From assembly GCA_018257865.1 (NCBI GenBank), contig JAEUBA010000124.1:1-62599 (forward strand): a DNA stretch of 62,599 nucleotides, written 5' to 3'. The number at the start of each line of letters is the position of its first letter. Positions within the stretch are counted from its first letter, which is position 1. The notes beneath the pieces were generated by a model, which was given only the letters and a program-made list of their open reading frames with translations, had not been told where the DNA came from and did no database searches. Below, piece after piece: positions 45,982 through 57,856 of this stretch. A program made the translations under genes and the position numbers. This DNA is from Stereocaulon alpinum. Taxonomy: Eukaryota > Ascomycota > Lecanoromycetes > Lecanorales > Stereocaulaceae.

Positions 45982-48330
45982 TACTCTATATATAGCTACT
46001 GCGTAGGTCTATCTAAGCGCCTTTATAGAGGGGTAGATATTCTTCGCCTAGTTTATTATCTTTTCTAATTCTTACCTCGCTTCCGCTATTATATAGTAGA
46101 GGATAAAGTCGCCTCTTACTATCTACCTTACTCTAATAATTAAATCTACTATTAGGTATACTCTATTCTAGAATATCCTTACTAGTTAGGAGCTAGTCGC
46201 CCTCCTTAGCTATTCTCTAGCCTTAGCGTCGTTTATCCTTAGTATTAGCTACTTCGCCTTTACGCTAGCTACTATAGCTAGGGGGGGAGGAGGGGAAGAG
46301 GAATCTATTCCTATCCTCTATCTTAGTAAGGCCTATAGCCCTCTACTAGCTACGCTAGCCTAGCTCTATAATAGTATTATAAGTATACCCCTTACTTAGA
46401 GTACCTAGATTTCTTCCTTTATTTCCTTAATCTAGGTATTTTTAAACTTATATTCTTCGGTCGACTCCTATATATAGTTAAAGACTATCCTTAACGCGAC
46501 CTACGTTAGTTATAGTCTTTAGATTATTATCTACTTTATCTCTTTATAGCTTATCCCTTTTATAGCCCTAATTATAATAACTATAAGCTTTTTTAGTACC
46601 TTTACTCCCTTCTTTACTAGTTCCTCCTTCTTTTCGCCTATCTTCTCCTTTATTATCGCGTTAGAATACGTTAGTAGGGCGCGTTCTCCTCCCCTATCTC
46701 CCCTTACTCTACCTCCTCTATTATCTCCTACCGCCTAGTCTCTCCCCTTATCTTATTAGGTACTTATAACGGGGCGGTCCCTATTACCTAGAGTAGCCTT
46801 TACTACGCTTATTCGCTCGTTCGTATTCGCTATTATTTATTAGTATTAGCCTTTATTTAATAGCTTAGTAACTAAGCTTACCTACTATTATTACGGAAAG
46901 CTAGGCTATATAAGTCTAAATTATTCTAATCGCGATAAGCCTACTACTTATACTAGTATTAGTATAGTATTAGTAAAAAATAATTAGCCCCTATAACCGC
47001 TTTAGAAGTAGGGGAAGAAACTTAAAAAGTAGAGGCTAGTCCTTCTATCCTAACTAAGGGTTAAATAACGCTTAATACTAGCCTATAGTAGGTTACTACT
47101 TTATTAGATACTAGATCGTAGCTTAATTTAATCTCCTAGAAGTTTATAGTTTAATAGGATCTACTACCTTCTACTATTAACTTACTACTACTAGAAGCTC
47201 TAAGTAGCTTTAGTATATATATCTATAGTACCTATTAATTTAAGTATATACTTATTAATAGCTAGGGCTGCGGTAAGGAGTATAATATACTTTTCTATAC
47301 TATTAATCTTAAGGGTCCTAATATTATAAATAGTATACTAGGGTTAAAGTAAATAAAGATTTTACTTAATCCGGAGGCAGAGTAGTAGCGGTTTAAGGTT
47401 AATACTAAAAAGTTTTAGGTTAATAAGCCTACTATCTTCGGCTATTATCTTAAGAAGAAACCTAAAGTTTATATAATTATATACGCTGCTATAGCGACTA
47501 ATTACTTAGATAGAGGAAGCCTAGAATAGATTCTAAAGGAACTACTAAAGTTCTCTAATATCTTTTTAAATAAGAAAGTAGGAACCTTACCCTTATTAAA
47601 GGAAGGCGACTACGCTATTAATATTAAGGATAGTAAGGAGCCGCCTTATAGGCCTCTCTATAATCTATCTTAATCTAAGCTAGCGGAGCTACGGCGCTAT
47701 CTTAATAATACGCTTATAAAAGGCTAGATACGCCGTTTAGTTTCTTCAGCTAAAGTACCTATCCTCTTCGTACTAAAGAAGGATAGTAGGCTACGTCTTT
47801 ATATTAATTATTAGGGGTTAAATACGGTAACTATTAAAAATTAATACCTATTACCTCTAATTACTAAGATATTAGACCGCCTATATAGGGCTAAAAAGTT
47901 TATAAAGTTAGACTTAAAGGATACTTATTATAGGATCTAAATTAAAGAAGGTAATAAGTAAAAGACTATATTTCGCACCCGCTATAGCTACTTTAAATAC
48001 TTAGTTATACCTTTTAGGCTCGCTAATACCCTAGCGATATTTTAAGTATATATTAATAGGGCTCTTATAGGGCTTATTAATATTTCGTATATTATCTATC
48101 TCGATAATATCTTAATTTATAGCGCGAATCCGGCGGACTACTAGCAGTATATTTAGTAAGTATTAGAATAATTACGTTAGTTCTCGCTTTTCGCTAACCT
48201 AAAGAAGTATTAGTTTAGTACTAAACGGGTTAAATTTCTTAGATTTATTATATCTACCGATAGCGTAGTAATAGATTAGGAACGCGTAGCGATAATTAGG
48301 GAATAGCTTAGGCTAAAGACCTTTTAAGAT

Positions 48331-49486
48331 TAATTAATTAATTAATTTATATACCTACTCTAGTAAAACGCTTTTACTAATAAGGGAGTCCTACGGAGTA
48401 CGTATAATACCTAATAGTAATACTATCCGGCCGCTAAAGAAACCTCTTAAAAGGGTAAAAACTTTAGTATATCTATAACCCTTCTCCTATACTTTATAAC
48501 CTATTAATAAGTAGGCCTCTATATACTACTAGTACTTCCGTCTAGTTTTATTTATTATAAGAATCTCTAAAGTTAGTAGTTCCGTTCTACTACTAGATAA
48601 CTTAGTTATCCCTTCCCTTAGCTTAATCTTAACCTCTTAAATATCCTTCTCCGTTATAGACCTAAGCCTTTATAATATAGTTAGTATAGCCTAAGCTAAA
48701 TATTATATACCTTACTAAACTAGCTATTAGCCTTACTACCCCTTCCTACTATTACTCTATTCTCTCTTTTCTACGCCTAATCTTATCTATATATATATAG
48801 CTACTCCCTACTAAAGCGGATATTATATCCTACTAGTACCTTAGTATAGTACCTAACTATTAGAGTAACTAACCTTATATAGGTACTAGTATCTAAGTAC
48901 TATAGATAGAGGTCCTTCTATATATAAGTTTTCGCTATATATACGTATACTTTACCTACTTATTAATAGCGGAGGTAGACGTTTAGTCCTACTAAGCTTT
49001 ATATAGCGGTTATCTTATAACTCTTAAAGTAGATAAGGCCCCTTATAGTTTTAAATATTACTAGTATTTAAGGAATAGCTAGATAGGAGCCCTTACTTAG
49101 GCCTAAGTTTTTAGTTCTATATATATCTATTCTATACTCTTTCTCTCCTATTTATATAGGTAGGTAAGGTAGGCGTACCCTATTTTATAATCCTCTTTCT
49201 CTAATATATTAGACTATAGCTATACTACTTTACTATTCGATTAATTATACTATAGATAGTTCGTTCTTTATTACTTTAATTCGTTAAGGAGGAAGAGGAG
49301 GAGGAGGATAAGAGGGAGAATAAGGGATCTCCCCTAGGTACTATAGGCGTATTAAGTAATATAGATACCGCTATAAGTTAGGCCTACTACGTTATAGTAT
49401 AAGATCTCTTAGCTCTCTAGACTACTACGAGCAGTAGCTGAAGGTTCGTAGCTAGTAGGACGTATACCTAGATCTCGTCGCTAGCC
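48331..49486 (-). mobile_element. LINE-C, truncated or non-autonomous LINE-type insertion
   Basis: 1,156 bp between two copies of the 13-bp duplication GACCTTTTAAGAT (48318-48330, 49487-49499). It interrupts the inner Gypsy gene between reverse transcriptase and RNase H; removing it rejoins LRLKTF to the RNase H start (FYxRFIYNYTAVAAPLTDLL-like text). The left end has the same tail type, (TAAT)n followed by TTTATATACCTACTCTAGTA, as LINE-B and LINE-D, so its 3' end is at the left. No reverse transcriptase segment is visible. Confidence 0.82.
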
Positions 49487-52454
49487 GACCTTTTAAGATA
49501 TATAAGTCTTTTTAGGCTTTATAAATTTCTACTAACGGTTTATTTATAACTATACCGCCGTAGCTGCGCCTCTAACCGACTTACTTAAAGGTAGTAAGGA
49601 CGGGAAGAAGGTAGGTTAACTTTAGTAGAATAATAGTACTAATAGTACTTTTTAAAAGCTTTACGCTATTTCTACGCTACTTTAATCTAGAAGAGAAGTT
49701 ATATATAGAAACTAACGCCTCTAACTTTACTATTATAGTAGTACTTACGTAACCGGATAATAATAGCTACTAGTACCTAATTACCTTTTAGTCCTAAAAG
49801 ATAATTCCTACGGAGTAGAATTATAAGATTTATAACTAAGAATTACTCGCTATAGTAGCGGTAACAAAATAGTAGTAATACTACCTAGAAGGTAGCCCGT
49901 TTATAATTAATATTCTTACTAATTATAATAATCTTAAGGGCTTTATAAAGTAGAAGTAATTAAATTCTTAGTAAGCTAGGTAGGCGCTAAAGCTCGCTAC
50001 TTTTAATTTCGAAATTATTTATTATACTAGAAAGACGAATCCTACGGACCCGCTATCGCGACGCCTTAATTATAAAGGAAGTTCCCCGCTGAATACTAAG
50101 TTATTACTAATATTATAGAATAAACTCGCCCTTTAGGGAGGAAGTAAAGAATATAAGGAGATTATTATAGCGATATCGCCGGCTTTCTAAATTATAGGAA
50201 TTTAAGTTATTATCCTTAGAAAGGAAACAAGAGGTATTATTAAATTAGTATATAAGGAACCTTAATATTTAATTAAGACTTTAATTTAGGACTTATAGGC
50301 TACTAATAATTAGGTGAAATCCTTTTCTATAAATAAGAGTACGCTATTATAGTACTATCTCCGAAGTAAGGTATAGGCTTTAGACTTAGAAGGCTTATTA
50401 AGAAATAATAACTACTTATATATCCTTAGAGATAAAGCCTTAAGGGAAGAACTTATTAGTAAATACTATAATAACCCTCTAGTAGGGTACTTTAGCGCTA
50501 AGAAGACGTATAAGTTACTTACCCGTAAATACTTTTAGTATAGGAGTTTTAAGTAAGTTAATAGCTATATTAAGACTTATAATATTTACTAAAGAACTAA
50601 GGCTCCCCGCTATTACCCCTATAGCAAACTAAGTTCGCTTTCTATTACTAATAAGCTATAGAAGGAGCTCTTAATAGACTTTATTATAGGTCTACCCCTA
50701 AGTAAATATAAGAATATAGTCTATAACACTATTCTAGTAATTATTAATCGATTTATAAAGATAGTAAGGTATATACCTACTACTACTATAATTAACGCTG
50801 CTAAGCTGGCGGATATTTTTTATATTAAGGTAGTATACCGTTACGGTATACCTAATAGTATTATTAGCGATAGAGGTTTAGTATTTATAAGCGCCTTCTA
50901 GTTAGCTATTTATTTTTACTTTAAGATTAAGCGCCGCCTAAGTACCGCCTTTTACCCTTAGACTAATAGTTAGACGGAATACTAAAATTAGGTACTAAAG
51001 TACTACTTACGTATCTTTACTAATAATAAGTAAACTACTTAGGCGAAATAGCTACTAATAGTAGAATTTATATATATAAATAGTCTTTATTCCTCTATTA
51101 GAACGATACTATTCTACTTAATATATAGATACTATCTCGAACTTCGTTAGAAACTTAAGGATAAGTCCCTAGAGGGGAGGATACCTACTATAAATAAGAG
51201 GATTAGATTACTATAAGTATTAAGAGACGAAGCTATAGAACGCTTATAGCGCGCTAGAGAGTCTTAAGTTAAGTAGTATAATAAGAATTATAAGCCTTAA
51301 AGCTATAAGGTCGGAGATTTAGTAATACTATTAACTAAGAATCTTAAGTAAAAACGCTTAAGTAAAAAGTTATCTTATAAATTCGTAGGGCCTTTTAGAA
51401 TTACTAATAAAGTAGGAGCGTAGGCTTACCGCCTTCTACTACTATAAACTTATAGAATCTATAATACTTTTTATATCTTATTATTAAAGCTATACTACCT
51501 TCGCGATAATAATAAGATATAGGAGGTTAAAGAAATTATAGATAAGGTCTAAGATAAGTAAGGTATCTAGTATAAGGTTAAATAGACTAGCTAGGGTAAA
51601 GAATATAACTAGTAGTTACTAGACGAAGAGCTTAAGGATACCCGTAACTTAACTTAAGCCTTTAATAAGTAGACGGTTAGTAAGCGTATATAGTCTCCAG
51701 TTCTTTAAATACTACCGACGGCGGTAAGTAAGCGGCGGCGACGATATAAGTTATAATAATTATAAACCTTATAGGTGAATAGTCTTATACTATAAGCGCA
51801 CTCCTCTATAATTCTTATACTTAATTACTTATACCTTAATAGGGTAGAGATAAGACTATATTAATTACTATCTAAATTACTATCTATTATTAGTGAGACG
51901 TCGCACGCGAGTATATTTACTAAGTATTAGTAAAGAAAGAAAAAAACTAATACTACTTTTACGCTAAAGTATTACCGTATAACTTATTCTTTAAGAGCCT
52001 TAATATACTACTAGAGGCTTTTAATCTCTTTTAGGTAGTTAGTAATAGTTTCCTTAAGCTCTATAACGCGCTATATAACCGCTGCGAGTTATTACTATAG
52101 ATTAGCGATAATTATAGGGGCTACCCTACTAGTCGCTACTATTTAACCCTATACTTTTCGCTACTAAGTTATTCGCTTCCTAATCTTCTTCCTCTTACGC
52201 TATACTTATTATATTTAGCTATCTGTAAAATAACGCTGTACTAATCGCCGTATAGACCGTCGAAACGGCTCTAGGATCTAGATATATTAGGAGATAATAT
52301 AGTAGAGCTATTAGAATAATATACCTTATAATAATAATTAAGTCTATAGTAACTATCTTTATAATATTAATAAGGAGGAGTATCTCCTCGCTCGTAATTA
52401 TTATTTCCCGTGCAAAAATAAGTCCTATAGGGTAAAGGTATATCGATAATATAG

Positions 52455-52690
52455 TCTATAAGTATTAGTAGCTAGTAATATACGCCGGTTACGCGATAGC
52501 GACGTACGATATTAAGTATATATATATATTATATCTATAAGTAATATATTAGTAGCTAATAATATACGCCGGTTACGCGATAGTAACGTATAATATTAAG
52601 TGTATATATAAGTTATATCTATAAGTAATATATTAGCAGCTAATAATATACGCCGACTATACGATAGCGATATACGATCTTAAGAGAATA
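52455..52690. repeat. 84-bp tandem repeat, about 3 copies
   Basis: The landmark GTAGCTAxTAATATACGCCG (GCAGCTA in the last copy) recurs at 52468, 52552 and 52636, exactly 84 bp apart. The repeats lie between pol and the 3' LTR of the inner Gypsy element, in its untranslated 3' region. Confidence 0.85.
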
Positions 52691-53186
52691 TTTAGATACT
52701 ATTATAACGAAAAGAACTATTAACTATATTAGTAATATTAATTGCGATATAGGTATACTAATATTAGGGTACGTACGAGTCGTATTAGGAGTTATAAAGA
52801 GAGAAAAGTTAGGGGGAAAATTATTATTTATATACCCGTAGGTCGTTATCGCTACGACGTCGCTATACGTTAAAGCTATTTAAAATAATAATAACTAATA
52901 ATACGGCTACGCGGTTATTACCTACTAATATAGTCGGCAGTTAACTATATTTATTAATAACTACGCGCTACTACTACGCCTACTACGTATTCTTTTTATA
53001 TTATAATAGATTTAGGCGTTACTATAGTTAGATAATATTCTATATATATAATACGCCGCCTTAACGACGTCGTATCTAGGTTAACTCTTTTCCCTTACGT
53101 TTCCTACTAGGTTTAAAGGGTTTTTAACGAGTAATCTATTTAATATACTTTAGCACTTAGGGACTAGGGCTTAGAGGGGAGGATAC

Positions 53187-53436
53187 TATTAACCCTTAAG
53201 CGTATATATATTATAGCTACGCTAACGTAATAATATTAGTTAGGGTCTAGGGGCTTAGTAATAGTATTACTACCTAGGACTCCCCCGTATTTTAGGGATC
53301 TTTAGAAATTAGTTCTGCTACTACTTCTACTACTAAGTAATATGATTATATCTATTGCTTAATACCTAAATCTAGTAACTTTACGTCTCTTATACCTTAG
53401 TGCGCTAGCTTAGAGCCGGCGTCGCTAGCCTTTATA
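53187..53436 (+). repeat. Right LTR of the inner Gypsy element
   Basis: 250 bp, preceded by the purine tract and followed by ATAGG. Pairs with 39318-39567. Confidence 0.9.
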
Positions 53437-53814
53437 ATAGGCTAGAATAGGACGTATAGGTTAACGTTAAAAAATATAAGCGCCGGACCTAATTAAAGAA
53501 TATAAAAGATATATAGGTAGAGCTAATCCTTCCCCCTTATCGCTAATACCTCCTAGGACCTCTACTCGCCGCCGCCTAGGTAGGCTACGAAAGACTGAGA
53601 CTCCGCCTGCTCCGCCTCAACGCTGAGGTAGGCCCCGTAAGGATAGGAGCGCCTAGGGTACTTAGGCTTTGCTTTACTTTACTTTACTAGCGCTTATATC
53701 TTTATCTTTACTAGCCTACGTCTATAGAGTATACTTAGTAGTACTAAGTTTCTTTTACTATATTTTTAGCGCTCCTAACGAGGACGTTAGCTTTCTTTTT
53801 TAAAGGGGGTATAT

Positions 53815-53987
53815 TATTAGGAGTTACTATATAGTTACCGGAGCCTACTTACTTTAGTAATTACCCTTCTTACTAGCAGTAGGTACTGCTAAGCCTACTT
53901 ACTTAGTAACTATAGATATCGCCCTTTAGGCACTTAGAAGTAGCAATAATCTATCCACTTTGTATACTTACTATATTACACCTAATA
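53815..53987 (+). repeat. Right LTR of the chromovirus
   Basis: 173 bp, preceded by AAAGGGGG and followed by AGCTC. Pairs with 32606-32778. Confidence 0.9.
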
Positions 53988-53992
53988 AGCTC

Positions 53993-55760
53993 CTTAGGTT
54001 AACCTAGCTAAGTACTTAATCGCTTAGGCTTAAGTAGCAGCTTTTACCTTTACCTATACTATATAGGGGCCCTAACGGAGTTTAGTATTAATATATAGCC
54101 TTAGGACCCTAATACTCGCCTTTAGTATAACCTCTATACTACTAAATTATACTATTTCTTTTATATTAAACCTTTTAGGCGTTCGTAATAGATATACTAG
54201 TTTATATTTCTAAGGCGTAAATATTACTCTATATATCTTCGCCTATACTAGATAGAGCTTATAGGCTTATTCTAGCTATCTATAGTTCGTTTCCGTTAAC
54301 TTACTATATACTAGTAGGTATATATTATCTACGAATCCTCCTACTTAAACTAAGATTTTCGCTTTTAAGTATACTTCGATTAGTAGCGCGTTAAAGAAGA
54401 GGAATAGGATTAGTAATATTAGTAACCCTTATAGAATCCCCGTCTCTACCGCCTTAACTAAACTAGTTTTACCTCCTTAAGTAACTAATATCGCTCTATC
54501 CTTAAGAAAGCTCGCAGTCTACTAGATAATCCCTTTAGGGATTCCTTTTATCCTTAAGTTATAAAGTAGTCTCTTATAGGATATATTATTAAATACCCCT
54601 ACTATATCTAGTAATAGTAGACTTACTATATTATCTTTACCTTAGTTCTATATTATATAAATTAAGTCTATAATAGTCTCTAAGGCTATTTTAACTAAGT
54701 ATCTCTTCCTACCCCCTATCTAATATTCTAAGAGTAGGCGATTTACTTTAGCTATTCTACTAAGGCGCTTTACTATTACTATCTCTAATACCTTCCTAAG
54801 TATATCTAGTAGCGTAATAGGCCTATATACTTTAGACTTAGAGTAGTTAGTCTTCTTTAGCTTTTTTAGTATTACTATATTCGCTTTACGGAATCTCCTT
54901 AGGTAGTATCTATAGTCTAGGTACGCCTAAAATATCTTTCTAAAGGTCTCTACTATTTCTACGTATACTACTCTTAAGAACTTATTTAGGATTCCTAAAA
55001 TCCCTAAGGCCTTATCTACTACTAAGTACTAAATCGCGTTTTTTACCTCTTTTAAGGTAATCTTACTATCTATTATAATAAGCTCTAAGTAGTTAGCCCT
55101 CTTAATATTTATTAGGTTTATTAAGGGTAGAGATAGGAAGAGGACCCTCCTTAAGGCCTTTACCTTCCCTTTAAAGTCTATTACCTTATTCCCGTTTCTA
55201 TCTTTAATAACTAGGAATTATAGTAGTTCTTTAGGATATATATTCCTTTCTCTTCCCTACTTAGCGAGCTGTAATACTCCTCCTAGCCTTAGCGATACTC
55301 TATAAACCCTCTCTTAAAATACTATTATCCTAATCTTTTATAGGGTAGTAACCTTTTCCCTTTTAGCCTAGCGGAGAGCTTTTTTAGTATATATACTTCT
55401 ACTATAGCGATAGGCCTTAAGCGTAGCCTATAATACTTTAGTAACTCTTATATATACCCTATTCTAATATAGCTTAACTCCTAAGTATAGCTCCTTATAT
55501 AGGATAGTACTCTCTATTACCTTCTATAGCGCAATTATAAGCTTATTAATATATAGGTTAATTACTTCTTTAGAGTTTACTAAGTATCTACTTATAACTT
55601 TATTAAGGATCCTTATATATTTTTAGATCTCTTCCTTAATTACCTTTACTTCTATCCTTTTCTAAGCCCTTTTCTAGCGTACTTAGCGCTCGCTTTAGGT
55701 CTATTCTAGCTTTATTATAACTAGTATATACTATATAGGCTCTTTACTAAGAATTAATCT
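53993..55760 (-). mobile_element. LINE-A, 5'-ward part (right of nested insertion)
   Basis: Continuation of the LINE begun at 31294. On the minus strand the reverse transcriptase A motif is legible near 54590-54640 (VSLLLLDIVGVFN, from VSLLLLDIAGAFD). Text near 55140-55200 parallels LINE-B near 43275-43345. The right end is approximate; the element appears 5'-truncated, because no ORF1-like region follows. Confidence 0.7.
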
Positions 55761-57856
55761 CGTTATAATATAAGTTTAATATAGTTATTTAACCGATTTA
55801 AGTTTATACTAGTTCTAGAACGCTATTAATACTAGAATATTACCGTTCTAAAACTATAAGAACTATTAATAATTTTATAACTATTAGATAACGGTTACGT
55901 AACTCTAACCCTAACCTTAACACTAACTATAATATAAATATACTTAAAATAGAAGCTTTCTATAAAGACCTAACTTAGTTAAGTACTTCTACCTAAAGAC
56001 TAAGGTATACTTTATCTAAATATAATCTTACTAAGTATAGGTAAAAGCTAGCTTACTTCTATTTATCTTCTATACTAATAGACTAGAGGATCTATATACT
56101 TTATTACCTATATCTATCTCCTACTAATATACTATATACTACTTATATTTTGCTCCTTATTAATATATATAAGTAGTAAGTAATAAGCTATTAGATAAAT
56201 ATATTATAAGTAGTATCCTTCTATAGATAGGTTTCTTCCTTAGTAAGATATTATTAGTTATTCCTCCTTTACCTCTAGTATATTATTACTATTACTTCTA
56301 TTAATACTAGTATTATTATTAGTATTATTACTACCGCGAGATATTAGAGATAGGCTGGATTTAGAGGTACTATTATTACCTACTAGAGGAATATCGCTAC
56401 TAGGATCGTCGTCCCTATCCGATTTTAAAAGTAACGCGTTAGAATCGTTATTAATATTAAACCTAGGAGCTTGTTTATATTAAATACTACGGGGGATATT
56501 CCTTTCTAAGTAGTTATTAAGACTTAGGTAGAAACCGGTCTTTATATAAAGTATATTAAATATATTAATAAGATACTTTCGGTTATACTTTAACTATATA
56601 CGGTTAAAGAGGTCCTTATTATATAGTATAAATATACGCTAGTACGTTACTAGTTATAGAAATACGTCTATAGAGTACTTTTAGGAATTATAGCCCCTTA
56701 GGTAGTATCTTATCGAAGTCTATAGCTTTAATACTAAACTTAAAAACTAAATCTAGCTAGGACTTAGTATAATCCTAGCTTATTATAACCTTAAACTCTT
56801 TAAATATTATAATACTTATAATATATTTAGATATTATTAGTCTAAGTATTATAAGGAATTATACCTACTACTTATCCGCTATTATAAGGACGTTAGTCTT
56901 CTACTATTTATATATACGCTAGACCCGAACTTTGGCTTCTTTATATATATAGTAACTAGCTTTTATTCCTAGGAATATAGCCTATACTAGCTCCTCTATA
57001 AAGCTATTAGAGAGAAATACTAGGAAATATCGATAGGTAATAATATTTAACTTCGTATATACCTCTTCTTTAGTCTTACTAAGATATATTAACAGTACCG
57101 TCTGTTTTTACTAACTATCTATATATAAGGTTATTAATAAGGTACTCCTTAACCGCTTAGGCGCTACGGAAGGCTTTAGGACTATATAGCTAGTTATAGG
57201 GTATTATAATACTAAGGCTATAGTCTTCTAACTAGATAAGGATCGTATAGGTATATAGGTAGATATAGGTACCTTTAAAGTTAATATCTTACCTAATAAT
57301 AATAATTTTTAAGATATTACTAATAGTCTTTATAATAATCTAAGTAGGTCTTTTTAAGAAGGAGGAAGGTAGTTTTATATTTATAGTCTAAGTAGGTTAT
57401 CTTAAGAAGGAGGAAGGTATTTTTATAAGTTTAGGTAAGATTTAGTATTACCTTACTACGAAGTAAGCTATAAATCTAAGCTTATTATTAGTTATAACGA
57501 AGAGATATAATATACTTTAGATCTTACCTTTATAGGGTTTATTATTTATTAATTCTTATTAGAGTTAGAATTATTAAGCTGTTACTTACGACGGCGATTA
57601 TTATAACCTAATATAGTTACCTAAAGTTTATTACGAGAGTTATATTAAGGTACTATAGGCTTATTTAGGGTTAACGGATAAGTCCTTCTTTAACTAAAAG
57701 ACTTTAATATAGCTTTTTATAAACTATAGTTACTAGCTATAATAAGTATAAGTTTAAGCTAATTAAGGTACGAAATTAAGATCTTAGGTTTATAATTCTA
57801 AAAAGATTAAGTAATAAAATATATATATAGGAATTAAAAGTAAAGGAGTATAGTAT
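55761..57856. repeat. RIP-degraded DNA, unclassified
   Basis: About 2.1 kb with almost no CA/TG and no surviving frame. I could not match the read-through translation to a transposon protein. A two-copy 48-bp tandem repeat lies at 57340-57427 (CTAAGTAGGT then AAGAAGGAGGAAGGTA). A CCCTAACCTTAAC string near 55912 is too short to be telomeric. Confidence 0.5.

Larger units (their letters stand above)
40776..46864 (-). mobile_element. LINE-B (Tad-like), near full length, in inner Gypsy
   Basis: 6,089 bp flanked by a 15-bp duplication TTAGTAACTAAGCTT (40761-40775 and 46865-46879). It is read on the minus strand: the 3' end, with an ATCAATTAATCAAAT-like tail, lies at the left and the 5' end at the right. 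Around 42700 the minus strand reads VVSLLSLDVARVFNNILYKR, the reverse transcriptase A motif of LINEs after RIP (VSLLSLDVAGAFDNV). Near 45130 a degraded CCHC knuckle marks ORF1. A closely similar copy, LINE-D, lies at 57857-62474; the differences I saw are mostly C/T or G/A. A 540-bp repeat structure (45444-45981) sits in the 5' part. Confidence 0.88.
39318..53436 (+). mobile_element. Second Gypsy LTR retrotransposon, nested in the chromovirus
   Basis: LTRs 39318-39567 and 53187-53436 are both 250 bp, start TGTTAACCC (TATTAACCC) and end CCTTTATA, with 5-bp duplication ATAGG (39313-39317, 53437-53441). A purine tract (GAGGGGAGGA) directly precedes the right LTR. Plus-strand text read through stops: gag at about 40080-40700; protease at about 47100 (LLDTRS from LLDTGS by G-to-A); reverse transcriptase at about 47650-48290 (VLKKDSRLRLYINY, KLDLKDTYYRI, YLDNILIYS); RNase H from about 49500; integrase at about 50400-51100 (DFIIGLPLSKYKN). 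Two LINE-type elements interrupt it (40776-46864 and 48331-49486). Removing them leaves about 6.9 kb, a normal Gypsy length. Non-functional. Confidence 0.9.
32606..53987 (+). mobile_element. Gypsy chromovirus LTR retrotransposon, itself carrying nested insertions
   Basis: LTRs at 32606-32778 and 53815-53987 are both exactly 173 bp, start TGTTAGGAG (TATTAGGAG after RIP) and end CCTAATA. They are flanked by the 5-bp duplication AGCTC (32601-32605, 53988-53992). Reading the plus strand through stops: a gag-like region at about 34050-35100, then reverse transcriptase at about 36500-37200 with LPNGSRKGRxVINIRGLN and AYIDNIIIFS (catalytic D to N by G-to-A). RNase H and integrase follow to about 39000, then a chromodomain (EYLIKxKGY) ending at the 39317 insertion and continuing from 53442. 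A purine run (AAAGGGGG) precedes the right LTR. The 21.4-kb span is native element (about 7.3 kb) plus a 14.1-kb insertion. All frames are broken. Confidence 0.9.

Noticed and set aside
32606..53987. Whole 21-kb unit as one giant novel mobile element with cargo
   Set aside because: Inner LTR pair, its own TSD and two LINE-type TSDs explain the size as nested insertions; no cargo genes are present.
55895..55925. CCCTAACC-like string resembling telomeric repeat
   Set aside because: Only about two imperfect units, inside RIP-degraded DNA; not an array.
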